The notes: generated by a model not told the origin, from the letters alone. Positions 12,809-21,729 are shown, counted from the first letter of the stretch. The stretch is 64,000 nucleotides of DNA from Ornithinibacillus californiensis (GCF_001038485.1 NZ_LDUE01000021.1:124001-188000), one strand, 5' to 3'. Translations and numbers: made by a program.

Positions 12809-14230
12809 CTATTCCTTCCCCTTCACCTGACCAGGCTCCCAGAATTCAATTCCATCCGTATTATCTAAAATCTCACGATTAAACACGGGATCCTTGCCAG
12901 CACGTCGTTGGTCACGGTAATCCTGTAATACCCGATGAGCAATTCTATACAACAGCGTGATCGCGTACAAGTTAATTAGCGCCATAATTGCCATTGTTAA
13001 GTCAGCTAGTGCCCATACAAAGTCAAAGCTAGCTAGCGCACCAAAGGCAACCATCGCTAATACGGCTAGACGATATACAAATAACCATCCAGGACTATCT
13101 TTAATGTACCCGATATTGCTTTCCCCATAATAGTAATTTCCTAAAATAGAGCTATAGGCAAATAAGAAAATAGCAATCGCGATGAATATGCCTGACCACT
13201 CACCAATATGCTGTGTGAAGGCATTCTGCGTTAATTGAATCCCGTCCAGGTCACTTCCTGCGTATCCACCAGCAGAAATAATAATAAACCCGGTTGCCGA
13301 ACAGATAAGTAGCGTGTCAAAAAACACACCTAACGCTTGAATTAGCCCTTGCTTTACAGGATGGGATACCTCTGCCGTTGCGGCCGCGTTCGGGGCACTA
13401 CCCATACCAGCTTCATTGGAGAAAAGTCCTCGTTTAATCCCCATCATAATCGCTGCTCCAAAACCGCCACCTGCAATTTCTCTGATTCCAAAAGCATTTT
13501 CAAAAATGAGTGTAAATATCTCAGGGATTGAACCAAAATTCACCATGACAACATAAAATGCGATTAATAAATAAATCACTGCCATTACCGGTACAATTAT
13601 TTGAGACACATTCGCAATACTCTTTAATCCACCAAATATCACCGCAGCCGTTAATACGATTAATACAATCGCTACGGTTGAGCCTGAAACATCAAAGACC
13701 CCTTCAAGGGCGAGACTAATTGTATTGGACTGCACGGAGTTAAAAACAAGTCCATACGTGAACGTGATTGTAATAGCAAAAATAACTCCTAGCCATCGTT
13801 TTTTCAGACCTTTTTCCATGTAATAGGCAGGACCACCCCGGTATTGGCTCTTTTCCGGAACTTTATAAACCTGGGCTAATGTACTCTCAACAAAGCCTGA
13901 AGCAGCACCTAAAAGTGCAATGACCCACATCCAAAAAATCGCTCCGGGACCACCAATCGCAATGGCCGATGCAACACCTGCAAGGTTACCCGTTCCTACT
14001 CTTGAGGCGGCACTTATTGCAAACGCCTGAAACGATGACGTTCCCTTCTTTCCTGACGCATTAATCGAGCGCTTGTCAAATATCACTCGCATCATCTCTG
14101 GAAAATTTAGAAACTGAACAAATTTCGTTCGGATAGAAAAATATAACCCTAACCCAATTAAAATAATGATAAGGACATATTCCCATAGAAGATTATTAGC
14201 ATAATCGACAACACTTTGTAAAAAGTCCAC
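12809..14230 (-). CDS. AGCS-family sodium:amino-acid (alanine/glycine) symporter
   Basis: Membrane symporter of 473 residues that imports alanine, glycine or a related amino acid with sodium. Family features are clear: EYVLIIILIGLGLYFSIRTKFVQF at the N-terminus, SSFQAFAISAASRVGTGNLAGVA, GGPGAIFWMW, and SNEAGMGSAPNAAATAEVSHPVKQG. About ten hydrophobic helices are visible. The start is GTG at 14230 with AAAGGGG 6-7 nt upstream. Monocistronic; it ends close to structured repeat B. The substrate cannot be fixed from sequence: alanine, glycine and glutamine transporters share this family. Confidence 0.93.
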   Translation of the reverse strand: MDFLQSVVDYANNLLWEYVLIIILIGLGLYFSIRTKFVQFLNFPEMMRVIFDKRSINASGKKGTSSFQAFAISAASRVGTGNLAGVASAIAIGGPGAIFWMWVIALLGAASGFVESTLAQVYKVPEKSQYRGGPAYYMEKGLKKRWLGVIFAITITFTYGLVFNSVQSNTISLALEGVFDVSGSTVAIVLIVLTAAVIFGGLKSIANVSQIIVPVMAVIYLLIAFYVVMVNFGSIPEIFTLIFENAFGIREIAGGGFGAAIMMGIKRGLFSNEAGMGSAPNAAATAEVSHPVKQGLIQALGVFFDTLLICSATGFIIISAGGYAGSDLDGIQLTQNAFTQHIGEWSGIFIAIAIFLFAYSSILGNYYYGESNIGYIKDSPGWLFVYRLAVLAMVAFGALASFDFVWALADLTMAIMALINLYAITLLYRIAHRVLQDYRDQRRAGKDPVFNREILDNTDGIEFWEPGQVKGKE

Positions 14231-14311
14231 ACTGGTTCCCCTTTCGTCACAAGACCTTAGCGAATTCTATTTTGTAGTATAACCAATTATGAGGATATCC
14301 CTCATAATTAA

Positions 14312-14342
14312 AGAAGAAGCCCCATAAAAATAGGCTTCTTCT
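14312..14342 (-). terminator. Terminator after the thioesterase gene
   Basis: 10-bp stem AGAAGAAGCC (14312-14321) with GGCTTCTTCT (14333-14342), followed on the minus strand by TTAATTAT. The T-tract is modest. Confidence 0.6.
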
Positions 14343-14380
14343 ACTAGGCAAACATAGTATTTCATTTTAATCCATTTCGC

Positions 14381-14896
14381 TCATTTATTCCACGGATATG
14401 TTGTGCCAAACTTTTCAGCAAATTGTCGCGAATATTTTCTTCGTTCTCGACGACGCTCTGCTCTTAGTGGTGCCCCTTCGTGTAAAAGTTTCTCTGATTC
14501 TGTTTCTGGATAAACTTCTACTACAGAGGTCGGGCGTAAATTCTCATCGACTGCAACAAAGGTTAAGAATGCTGTTGCACACACTTTTCTTTCTCCTGTT
14601 AATAGGTCTTCTGTCACCGCTTTTACAAACACTTCCATCGAGGTATTATGTGTCCATGTGACAAATGCTTCTACACATATTGAGTTCCCTTGTTTGACCG
14701 GTTCCAGAAAATCGACAGAATCTGTGGAAGCAGTGACGACTGCCTGCCTACAATGCCTAACTGCTGCAATTGCCGCAACGTCGTCGATGTGTGCCATTAA
14801 TGTTCCACCAAATAGTGTGCCGTGATAGTTAGTATCTGGAGGTAGTACATGAGAGGTTTTTACTGCTAATGAACTAGAGCAAGGCTTTTTTTCCAT
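14381..14896 (-). CDS. Acyl-CoA thioesterase, YkhA/YciA-type hotdog protein
   Basis: Hydrolyses acyl-CoA thioesters to free acid and CoA in the cytoplasm. 171 residues with a single hotdog domain: PDTNYHGTLFGGTLMAHIDD carries the family Asn-His-Gly-Phe-Gly-Gly region, followed by DFLEPVKQGNSICVEAFVTW and a strongly basic C-terminal extension (RAERRRERRKYSRQF). The ATG at 14896 (MEKKP) is preferred over codons further upstream because homology begins there and a GGAG lies upstream; it leaves 31 bp to the end of cls. It follows cardiolipin synthase on the same strand and may be co-transcribed with it. Confidence 0.9.
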   Translation of the reverse strand: MEKKPCSSSLAVKTSHVLPPDTNYHGTLFGGTLMAHIDDVAAIAAVRHCRQAVVTASTDSVDFLEPVKQGNSICVEAFVTWTHNTSMEVFVKAVTEDLLTGERKVCATAFLTFVAVDENLRPTSVVEVYPETESEKLLHEGAPLRAERRRERRKYSRQFAEKFGTTYPWNK

Positions 14897-14927
14897 TCTT
14901 CCATTCACTCCAATTTTAAATCTATTC

Positions 14928-16364
14928 TTATAGTATAGGTGACAGTAATCGTGATATGGATTCTTTAATCCGAATTCCAATCGAACGTTTGTTATAGAGT
15001 TTCTTTGTCATTTGTGTGGAGTGTTTCACATCCACATTAAATGCATCTAAAAGCTTGGTTGCAAGGGCATGATCATAGAGAAATGCATTCACCTCAAAAT
15101 TCAGTCGAAAACTTCGTACATCGATATTTGCTGTACCAACAGAGGCAATTTTTCCATCTACAACGATGGTCTTCGAATGTAAGAAACCTTTTTGATAGAT
15201 AAATACTTGAGCACCTGCCTCTAACATATCACCGACATAAGAGAGGGTTGCCCAATATACAAATGGATGATCAGGTTTATTTGGTATCATAATTTTAACG
15301 TCCACACCGGATAACGCCGCAATTCGAATTGCATCCCGCAAACTTTCATCTGGGATAAAATATGGTGTCTGGATATATACATATTCCTTTGCTGACATAA
15401 TCATTTTAATGTACCCATTTTTGATTTGCTCCCAATCGGAATCAGGTCCACTTGAGACGATTTGGACGCCCGCACTTCCTTTGGTTTCTGATGAATAATA
15501 TCGTTCATCATAGATAATGTCCTGCTTGGATGCTTGATTCCAGTCCAGTATAAAACGTGTCTGCATGCTTTGTACCGCATCTCCACTAATCCGAAGATGT
15601 GTATCACGCCAGAAACCGAACTTTTTACTTTTGCCTAAGTATTCATCCCCAATATTAAAACCACCAATATAACCGACTTTTCCATCGATTATAGCCAGTT
15701 TACGGTGGTTACGGTAATTGACTTTAAAATTTATTTTTGGGATAAATGATGGGAAAAATGCTTCTAACTGTACGCCAGCTTTCTTGAGCTTTCGAATATA
15801 TTTCGGCCTTAAATAACGAGTACCTAAGGCATCATATAACACCCTAACCTCCACACCTTCAGCTGCCTTTTTCATTAACATATTCGCAATTTGCTGCCCT
15901 AGCTCATCATGACGGATGATATAATACAGTAGATGAATATGGTCTGTTGCCTTTTCCATATCGGCTAATAGAGAACGAAACTTATCTTTACCATTAACAA
16001 AGATTTCAATATCGTTATTTTGGGTAAAAATAGCATCATCATTGCGTAAATGCAAGTAGTATAAGTCCTTATATTCTTCTAATTGATTAAAAACAAATTC
16101 ATTATTCTCGATTGCCCTTAATTGGGACTGTACGATTGTTTTAACTCCAAGTTTTGCCTTGGCATCCCATGTAAAAATACGTTTTCCACTTAATCTTCTA
16201 CCAAAAATTAAATAAACAAAAAAGCCAATGACGGGTACAAACAGTAAAACCATTAGCCAAGCCCAAGTCGCTGATGCATCCTTTCGCTCTAGAAATACGA
16301 TAGATAGCCCTAGCGCGATATTAAAAATAATGAATGCAAACAACAAATATGGCATGATCTCCAT
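14928..16364 (-). CDS. cls: Cardiolipin synthase
   Basis: Membrane phospholipase-D-superfamily enzyme making cardiolipin from two phosphatidylglycerols. 478 residues. Two N-terminal transmembrane helices (YLLFAFIIFNIALGLSIVF and WAWLMVLLFVPVIGFFVYLIF) are followed by two HKD catalytic motifs, NYRNHRKLAIIDGKVGYIGG (about residue 220) and LHSKTIVVDGKIASVGTAN (about 395). The C-terminus RIKESISRLLSPIL is typical. The ATG at 16364 has AAAGGGG about 7 nt upstream. Divergent from the gene at 16502. Confidence 0.96.
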   Translation of the reverse strand: MEIMPYLLFAFIIFNIALGLSIVFLERKDASATWAWLMVLLFVPVIGFFVYLIFGRRLSGKRIFTWDAKAKLGVKTIVQSQLRAIENNEFVFNQLEEYKDLYYLHLRNDDAIFTQNNDIEIFVNGKDKFRSLLADMEKATDHIHLLYYIIRHDELGQQIANMLMKKAAEGVEVRVLYDALGTRYLRPKYIRKLKKAGVQLEAFFPSFIPKINFKVNYRNHRKLAIIDGKVGYIGGFNIGDEYLGKSKKFGFWRDTHLRISGDAVQSMQTRFILDWNQASKQDIIYDERYYSSETKGSAGVQIVSSGPDSDWEQIKNGYIKMIMSAKEYVYIQTPYFIPDESLRDAIRIAALSGVDVKIMIPNKPDHPFVYWATLSYVGDMLEAGAQVFIYQKGFLHSKTIVVDGKIASVGTANIDVRSFRLNFEVNAFLYDHALATKLLDAFNVDVKHSTQMTKKLYNKRSIGIRIKESISRLLSPIL

Positions 16365-16501
16365 ACCAATTTCCCCTTTGTTTAATAAAAATTGTATTTA
16401 CTACCAAACTAATCAATATAAGTAACTATAGCATACTACCTTATTACGGGTTTATACAAACTGTTCATTATATAATAATATAACAGAAGGGAGCTGAAAG
16501 C

Positions 16502-17059
16502 ATGAGTAAAAAGTTATTTGCATTTGTAATCGGCGGAACTGGGATGTTAGAAAGTGTCTGTCATTGGTTGACCGAGGAAGGCTATGATGTATATGTCGTT
16601 CATCGAGATCGCACGAAGTTTGAAGCGATGCGACTCAGAGGGAAACACCCTGACAAACTTTATTCTGTAGCAGTTGATTACCATGATGATGAAGCCCTAC
16701 AAATAAAGCTGCAAGAGATAATTAAGATAAAAGGAAACTGTCCTGATTTAATTGTTAGCTGGATTCATAATTCTGCTCCAAATGCACTACCAACTATTTT
16801 AAAGGAAGTTAGTAAAAGAAAGGAACCTTGGAAACTCATCCATGTTCAAGGTAGTTCATCATTTTTTGTAAAAGAAAACACGTCCGTACCCGAACCGTGC
16901 GAATACAGACGTGTTTACTTAGGTTTTGTATTAGATAATGAAAACTCCAGGTGGCTAACCCACGAAGAGATAGCCAATGGCGTTATTAAAGTGATTAAGC
17001 AAGACTATAGAGAGACGGTTATCGGGACTCTAAAACCTTGGAATAAGCGTCCGAGCTAA
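16502..17059 (+). CDS. Small Rossmann-fold (short-chain dehydrogenase-like) protein
   Basis: 185-residue protein with an N-terminal nucleotide-binding motif FVIGGTGMLESVCHWLTEEGYDVYVVHRD, as in short-chain dehydrogenases, but without a visible YxxxK catalytic pair. It may bind NAD(P) without being a standard SDR. The ATG has AGAAGGGAG about 9 nt upstream. Its last 41 bp overlap, tail to tail, the methionine gamma-lyase-like gene on the other strand. Similar short SDR-like proteins are common in Bacillaceae and lack a known substrate. Confidence 0.75.
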   Translation: MSKKLFAFVIGGTGMLESVCHWLTEEGYDVYVVHRDRTKFEAMRLRGKHPDKLYSVAVDYHDDEALQIKLQEIIKIKGNCPDLIVSWIHNSAPNALPTILKEVSKRKEPWKLIHVQGSSSFFVKENTSVPEPCEYRRVYLGFVLDNENSRWLTHEEIANGVIKVIKQDYRETVIGTLKPWNKRPS

Positions 17060-18245
17060 CTGATATCTTATCAAGTGCTTGCTCTAAATCCGCCCAAATA
17101 TCCTGCCATGCTTCTAATCCAACGGAAAGTCGGATTAACTGGTCCGTGATTCCCATATGTTGTTGAAATTCTTCAGGAACAACGGCATGTGTCATTGTTG
17201 CTGGATGTTCAATTAACGTCTCAGCATCACCGAGAGAAACGGCAATCTTTAGGAAATCTAAGTTATTCAAAAAGCCTTGTGCATCTTTTTTCGTTCCTAT
17301 AATTTCAAATGAGATAACGCCCCCACCGCGTCGCATTTGTTTTTTCATAATAGGATAATCTGAATGCGTGACATCATTTGGATAGTACACATTAGCTACA
17401 TTCGGGTGGTCTTTTAATCGTTTAAAAATTTCTTCTGCATTATCACAATGGCGATCCATGCGAACTGGTAACGTTTTTAAGCCTCTTAAAAGTAGCCAAG
17501 CATCAAAAGGTGCCATGACACCACCAATATCTTTCAACGTCGTCATCGCTACTTCATCTAGGAATTCTTTTTTTCCTACTGCAAGACCTGCAATGACATC
17601 CCCATGTCCTCCAATATACTTTGTTGCACTATGCACTACGACATCACAGCCTAGATCCAATGGTTTTTGTAAATATGGGGATGCAAACGTATTATCAACA
17701 ACGACTGGAATACCATATTCTTTCGCGACCCTTGCTACCATTTCTAGGTCGATCAACTTCATAGTTGGGTTTATCGGCGTTTCTACATAAATACAAACTG
17801 TCTCTGGTTTAATATGCGCGCGTACATCATCCTCTGTCTCCATAGTAGAAAAGTCGTGCGTAATATTATATTTTTCCTTCATCATCGTTAGTAGTCCAAA
17901 TGTACAACCATATAATCCAGAGGAACATAGTACATGGTCATTTGCCTTGGTTAATGCAATTAATATAGCTGATACCGCGGCCATCCCTGAACCAAATGCC
18001 AGACCTCTTTCTCCATTCTCCAGCGCGGCAATTCTTTCTTCTAGAACCGTAACGGTTGGATTTCCAAGTCGGGTGTAAATATAACCGTCCTCATCACCAG
18101 CGAATCGTCTTTCTCCTTGTTCTGCTGACTCGAACGTAAACGTTGAGGTTTGAAACAATGGTGTAGTCAGGCTTCCTAACATATCTTTTGAATCATAGCC
18201 TTCATGGATAACAGATGTTTCCATATGTTTATATGAGCGTGCCAA
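17019..18245 (-). CDS. Methionine gamma-lyase-like PLP enzyme
   Basis: Cys/Met-metabolism PLP enzyme of 408 residues. The PLP lysine lies in HSATKYIGGHGD, and YTRLGNPTVTVLEERIAALE and VVDNTFASPYLQ are family motifs. SGLYGCTFGLL carries the cysteine that, in characterised methionine gamma-lyases, sits in the active site and favours L-methionine cleavage to methanethiol, ammonia and 2-oxobutyrate; cystathionine lyases and synthases usually differ there. I therefore prefer methionine gamma-lyase, though cystathionine gamma-lyase remains possible. The start is TTG at 18245 with GGAGGAG 6 nt upstream. A consensus cre at 18304-18317 suggests a catabolic role. Confidence 0.8.
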   Translation of the reverse strand: MARSYKHMETSVIHEGYDSKDMLGSLTTPLFQTSTFTFESAEQGERRFAGDEDGYIYTRLGNPTVTVLEERIAALENGERGLAFGSGMAAVSAILIALTKANDHVLCSSGLYGCTFGLLTMMKEKYNITHDFSTMETEDDVRAHIKPETVCIYVETPINPTMKLIDLEMVARVAKEYGIPVVVDNTFASPYLQKPLDLGCDVVVHSATKYIGGHGDVIAGLAVGKKEFLDEVAMTTLKDIGGVMAPFDAWLLLRGLKTLPVRMDRHCDNAEEIFKRLKDHPNVANVYYPNDVTHSDYPIMKKQMRRGGGVISFEIIGTKKDAQGFLNNLDFLKIAVSLGDAETLIEHPATMTHAVVPEEFQQHMGITDQLIRLSVGLEAWQDIWADLEQALDKISVSSDAYSKVLESR

Positions 18246-18303
18246 TTATTTCTCCTCCTTTTTCTTAGTTTCTACTATTATCATATTCTATTATCATGAA
18301 TAA

Positions 18304-18317
18304 TGAAAGCGTTTTCT
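18304..18317 (-). promoter_or_regulatory. cre (CcpA) site upstream of the methionine gamma-lyase-like gene
   Basis: TGAAAGCGTTTTCT on the plus strand matches TGWAARCGYTWNCW at every position. It lies about 60-75 bp upstream of the TTG start at 18245, where it could block transcription of that gene. Confidence 0.7.
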
Positions 18318-18421
18318 TTTTAGTTTATCTGAAACCTTTTGATTGCCTTTTTGGGGAATCAGTTTTAAAATTGGTTTTATTTATTAGGCTGTTTTGTAAG
18401 TGTTGTTGTTTAGCGTAGTCC

Positions 18422-18536
18422 GCAGCAGTATACACTTCGCTTTCCGCGGGCGGCTGGTGAGCCTCCTCGTGCTTACGCACTGCGGGGTCTCACCGATGCC
18501 TATCCTCCCGCAGGAGTCTTCGTGTATACTGGCTGC
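18422..18536 (-). repeat. Dispersed structured repeat, copy C
   Basis: Same family, reverse orientation. Arms GCAGCAGTATACAC (18422-18435) and GTGTATACTGGCTGC (18522-18536) pair with one bulged base. The arm sequence is unrelated to copies A and B but nearly identical to copy E. The inner hairpin is of the GTGC-GTAA-GCAC type. It occupies most of the 374-bp gap between the divergent lyase and rarD genes. Confidence 0.85.
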
Positions 18537-18619
18537 TCATAGAAAATACTCTAATTTCATTTTTTTACAAAATCAAATTACTAATTGAGCCACTAATTAC
18601 AGGAAAAGAAGGGTTGCGG

Positions 18620-19531
18620 ATGGTGCAGGGTACTGATAGGGTCGGGGTTGTTTATGCGGTTTTTGCATATGTTATTTGGGGGTTTCTACCGATTTATTGG
18701 AAGATTATTGATGCGGTTCCCGCTAGTGAAATTCTCGCGCACCGAATTATTTGGTCTTTCGTGTTTATGGTGTTTATCGTCCTTTTTGTACGAAAATGGC
18801 CTGGTTTTATTGACCAGTGTAAAATTATTTTAAAGGATAAAAAGAAGTTGTTCAGTATTACGATGGCATCTATCGTGATTAGTTTAAATTGGTTAATTTA
18901 TATTTGGGCAGTGAATAGTGATCATGTGTTACAAGCTAGCCTTGGATATTATATCAATCCCTTAGTTAGCATTCTACTAGCTATCATTGTATTGAAGGAA
19001 AAACTAACAAAAAGCCAAACGGTATCCGTTATTTTAGCTGGTATCGGTGTATTATATTTAACTTTTAGTTATGGTGTATTTCCATGGGTGTCTATCGTTT
19101 TAGCGATTACTTTTGCATTATATGGGTTATTTAAAAAGATTGTGGATATTCCTGCGATGTATGGCTTAACGATTGAAACGATGATTATTACTCCGATTGC
19201 GCTTATTTACTTGTTGTTTTTACCAGAGAATACGTTCTCCTCTCAAGGAGCTTTATCAATTGATGGCTTGCTCCTTATGGGTGCAGGTATTGTAACAGCT
19301 GTTCCGCTTCTTTTATTTGCTAGTGGTGCTAAGCGAATTCCTTTGGCTTTGGTTGGTTTTTTGCAATATATTGCGCCAACTTTAATGCTGTTGCTTGGGG
19401 TGTTTGTGTATGGTGAGACGTTTTCTTTTGAGCATTTGATTTCGTTTGGCTTTATTTGGTTGGCGCTTGTTATTTATCTTGGTTCTATTTATCGTTTTCC
19501 GATTAGGAAGATTAAAAGTGTGGACCAATAA
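18620..19531 (+). CDS. rarD: RarD-type EamA transporter
   Basis: Drug/metabolite-transporter superfamily protein of 303 residues with about ten hydrophobic helices. RarD signature: GVVYAVFAYVIWGFLPIYWK, LAHRIIWSF, NWLIYIWAVNSDHVLQASLGYYINPL and KRIPLALVGFLQYIAPTLMLLLG. Substrate unknown; some RarD-like proteins act as permeases for small metabolites. The ATG at 18620 is preferred to the TTG at 18614 because AAGAAGGG is 6 nt before the ATG and abuts the TTG. The gene sits alone between repeat copies C and D, both in the same orientation. Confidence 0.92.
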   Translation: MVQGTDRVGVVYAVFAYVIWGFLPIYWKIIDAVPASEILAHRIIWSFVFMVFIVLFVRKWPGFIDQCKIILKDKKKLFSITMASIVISLNWLIYIWAVNSDHVLQASLGYYINPLVSILLAIIVLKEKLTKSQTVSVILAGIGVLYLTFSYGVFPWVSIVLAITFALYGLFKKIVDIPAMYGLTIETMIITPIALIYLLFLPENTFSSQGALSIDGLLLMGAGIVTAVPLLLFASGAKRIPLALVGFLQYIAPTLMLLLGVFVYGETFSFEHLISFGFIWLALVIYLGSIYRFPIRKIKSVDQ

Positions 19532-19549
19532 CACATTCTGGCCAGATCC

Positions 19550-19665
19550 GCGGCTCGATTACACTTCGCTTTCCGCGGGCGGCTGGTGAGCCTCCTCGTG
19601 CTATCGCACTGTGGGGTCTCACCTAAGCCTATCCTCCCGCAGGAGTCTACGTGTAATCGAGCCGC
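19550..19665 (-). repeat. Dispersed structured repeat, copy D
   Basis: Same family, reverse orientation. Perfect 15-bp terminal arms GCGGCTCGATTACAC (19550-19564) and the exact complement (19651-19665), different from the arms of copies A, B, C and E. The interior matches closely; the inner hairpin is GTGC-GATA-GCAC. It lies 19 bp after the rarD stop and 69 bp before the metYX -35 element. Confidence 0.85.
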
Positions 19666-19733
19666 TCAGAGTATTCATTAGTATATTCTCACTAAGACAA
19701 TAATACTTAAATGTTGAAATAATTAAATAACCA

Positions 19734-19762
19734 TTGACATATCTTTTTTAAGTCGATATTAT
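19734..19762 (+). promoter_or_regulatory. metYX promoter
   Basis: Sigma-A promoter TTGACA (19734-19739), 17-bp spacer, TATTAT (19757-19762), directly upstream of the SAM riboswitch. Confidence 0.85.
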
Positions 19763-19789
19763 ATTAGTCAATAATTAAATTAATTGAAT

Positions 19790-19911
19790 CTCTTATCAAG
19801 AGTGGTGGAGGGAATAGGCCCTGTGAAGCCCGGCAACCTTAGGTGAAGTTTACACTTTACTTAAAAGGTGCTAAATCCTACAGATCGAAGCGATGATCTG
19901 GAAGATAAGAG
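19790..19911 (+). promoter_or_regulatory. SAM-I (S-box) riboswitch
   Basis: Aptamer closed by P1 CTCTTATC (19790-19797) with GATAAGAG (19904-19911). The conserved S-box core is present: AGAGTGGTGGAGGGA, GGCCCTGTGAAGCCCGGCAACC and GGTGCTAAATCCTACAG, and a final GATCGAAGCGATGATCTG stem region. When S-adenosylmethionine binds, the 3' strand of P1 is held and the downstream terminator forms; otherwise AAGAGGAGG can pair with CCCTCTT of the terminator. Confidence 0.97.
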
Positions 19912-19933
19912 GAGGAACGAATGTACATATCGG

Positions 19934-19961
19934 GCCCTCTTCTTAGGAAGAGGGCTTTTTT
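19934..19961 (+). terminator. Riboswitch-controlled terminator
   Basis: 9-bp stem GCCCTCTTC (19934-19942) with GAAGAGGGC (19947-19955), then six T residues. It is the expression platform of the S-box riboswitch upstream of metY. Confidence 0.95.
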
Positions 19962-20007
19962 GTTTCTCTTCTACCTCCAGACAAACCAATTGAAGGAGGA
20001 GTTTTTT

Positions 20008-21711
20008 ATGACAAATTATCATGTTCAACAAGCAGAAACTGTATTACTACACGGGGGTCAGGAACCTGACCCCACGACTGGATCAAGGGCTGTGCCAATC
20101 TATCAGACTACATCATACGTATTTCGTGATACCGAGCATGCTCAGAACTTATTTGCACTAAAGGAACCTGGCAATATTTATACGCGTATCATGAACCCCA
20201 CCGTTGATGCGTTTGAACAACGTGTTGCCTTACTTGAGGATGGCGTGGCAGCTGTTGCTACATCTTCTGGGATGGCCGCAATTACGCTAGCAATCTTAAA
20301 TCTAGCTCGTGCAGGTGATGAGATTATTGCGGATAGTAACTTATATGGTGGTACGTATAATCTGTTTGCGAAAACATTACCGAAATACGGTATCACGGTA
20401 AAATTTGTAGACGGTACCAATCTAAGCGAAATAGAGCAAGCAATCACGACCAATACGAAAGCATTTTTCGGGGAAATCATTACGAATCCAAGCTTAAATG
20501 TTCTTGACGTCGAGGCTGTCGCTTCCATATGTAAGAAGCATCATATTCCTGTAATTATTGATAATACATTTGGTACGCCGGTTCTTTCGAAACCTCTTAC
20601 TTGGGGAGCAGATATTGTTGTGCATTCCGCTACTAAGTGGATTGGTGGACATGGAACTTCTATTGGTGGCGTAGTTGTTGACGGTGGCCGTTTCGACTGG
20701 AACAATGAGCGTTTCTCTGACTTTACCGAACCAGATGAAAGTTATCACGGTATCCGCTATGCCGATGTTGGTGTTGCAGCATTTGCTACCAAACTACGAG
20801 TACAGCTATTACGAGATATCGGAGCTTGCTTAAGTCCACAAAATGCCTTTCTACTCCTACAAGGTCTAGAAACTTTGCATTTACGGATGGAAAGACATAC
20901 CGATAATGCTAGACTTGTTGCCCAGTATTTAGAGGAGCACCCCGCAGTGGAGTGGGTTAATTTCCCAGGTCTAACTAGTCACCCTTCCCATCATTTAGCC
21001 AAAAAGTATTTAAGTGGGCAATTTGGATCGATGATTACGTTCGGTATTAAAGGCGGTCTAGAAGCTGGCCGAACAGTAATTGACTCCGTAAAGCTTTTTT
21101 CACATGTCGCTAATGTCGGCGATGCGAAGTCACTAATCATTCATCCCGCTTCTACAACACATCAGCAATTAAGCGTGGAAGAATTAAGGTTAAGTGGTGT
21201 TTCCGAAGAATTGATTCGCTTATCGATAGGAATTGAATCTGTAGACGATATTATACAGGATTTGGAACAAGCAATAACTAAAGCTTCCTCTGTCCATTCA
21301 ACCATTAAAGAGGATGAAACTTATTTTACCGAATGGTTCCTTCATTCTGCTTTTGATAGAAGTAACGGAATTGTACGGCCAAAAACGATCGCAACACTAG
21401 GAGAAACTCAAAGTAAAGCTTTTAAACAAACGCTTGAACGATTAGAACTTTTTGGATATAAGGTTAACACTCTAGCAAATACAGGAGAGGCTGATATCGT
21501 GTATGTCCATAACGGGCCCCTTCCACCTACTGCAATCGAGGAGTTCATTAATAAACAGGTGAAAGCTATTTGGATTGAGAATCCACTAAGTAATGACCCA
21601 ATCCTAGAACATGCAAGAGCTACTGGATTAACGATTATTTCAAACCGCTCCTTAATCGAAACACTATATACGTTACGCGGTACGCAAAGCCAGCCTATAA
21701 CAGTAGGCTAA
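20008..21711 (+). CDS. metY: O-acetylhomoserine sulfhydrylase MetY with a C-terminal CoA-binding-like domain
   Basis: PLP enzyme making homocysteine from O-acetylhomoserine and sulfide. Residues 1 to about 430 form the usual MetY: LHGGQEPDPTTGSRAVPIYQ, YTRIMNPTVDAFEQR, IIDNTFGTPVLSKPL and HSATKWIGGHGTSIGG with the PLP lysine. About 135 further residues follow, absent from standard MetY (about 425-435). They resemble a CoA_binding_2/YccU-type Rossmann domain: KTIATLGET, LERLELFGYKVN, EADIVYV, VKAIWIENPLSNDPILEHA and TGLTIISNRSLIE. The ATG at 20008 has GAAGGAGGA 7 nt upstream; methionines further up lie inside the riboswitch terminator. It is followed after 18 bp by metX. Confidence 0.92.
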   Translation: MTNYHVQQAETVLLHGGQEPDPTTGSRAVPIYQTTSYVFRDTEHAQNLFALKEPGNIYTRIMNPTVDAFEQRVALLEDGVAAVATSSGMAAITLAILNLARAGDEIIADSNLYGGTYNLFAKTLPKYGITVKFVDGTNLSEIEQAITTNTKAFFGEIITNPSLNVLDVEAVASICKKHHIPVIIDNTFGTPVLSKPLTWGADIVVHSATKWIGGHGTSIGGVVVDGGRFDWNNERFSDFTEPDESYHGIRYADVGVAAFATKLRVQLLRDIGACLSPQNAFLLLQGLETLHLRMERHTDNARLVAQYLEEHPAVEWVNFPGLTSHPSHHLAKKYLSGQFGSMITFGIKGGLEAGRTVIDSVKLFSHVANVGDAKSLIIHPASTTHQQLSVEELRLSGVSEELIRLSIGIESVDDIIQDLEQAITKASSVHSTIKEDETYFTEWFLHSAFDRSNGIVRPKTIATLGETQSKAFKQTLERLELFGYKVNTLANTGEADIVYVHNGPLPPTAIEEFINKQVKAIWIENPLSNDPILEHARATGLTIISNRSLIETLYTLRGTQSQPITVG

Positions 21712-21729
21712 TCAGAGGGGGCGGTACTT

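Noticed and set aside
18422-18536. Rho-independent terminator
   Set aside because: The element lies between two divergent gene starts, lacks a T-tract, and matches the dispersed structured repeat family.
19921-20007. Upstream ATG as the metY start
   Set aside because: It lies in the riboswitch expression platform, encodes a non-homologous leader, and has no SD comparable with GAAGGAGGA before 20008.
20054-20073. Palindrome GGGGTCAGG-AA-CCTGACCCC inside metY
   Set aside because: It encodes the conserved GGQEPDPTT segment of MetY; codon conservation explains it, although it resembles the GGGTCTGACCC hairpins elsewhere.
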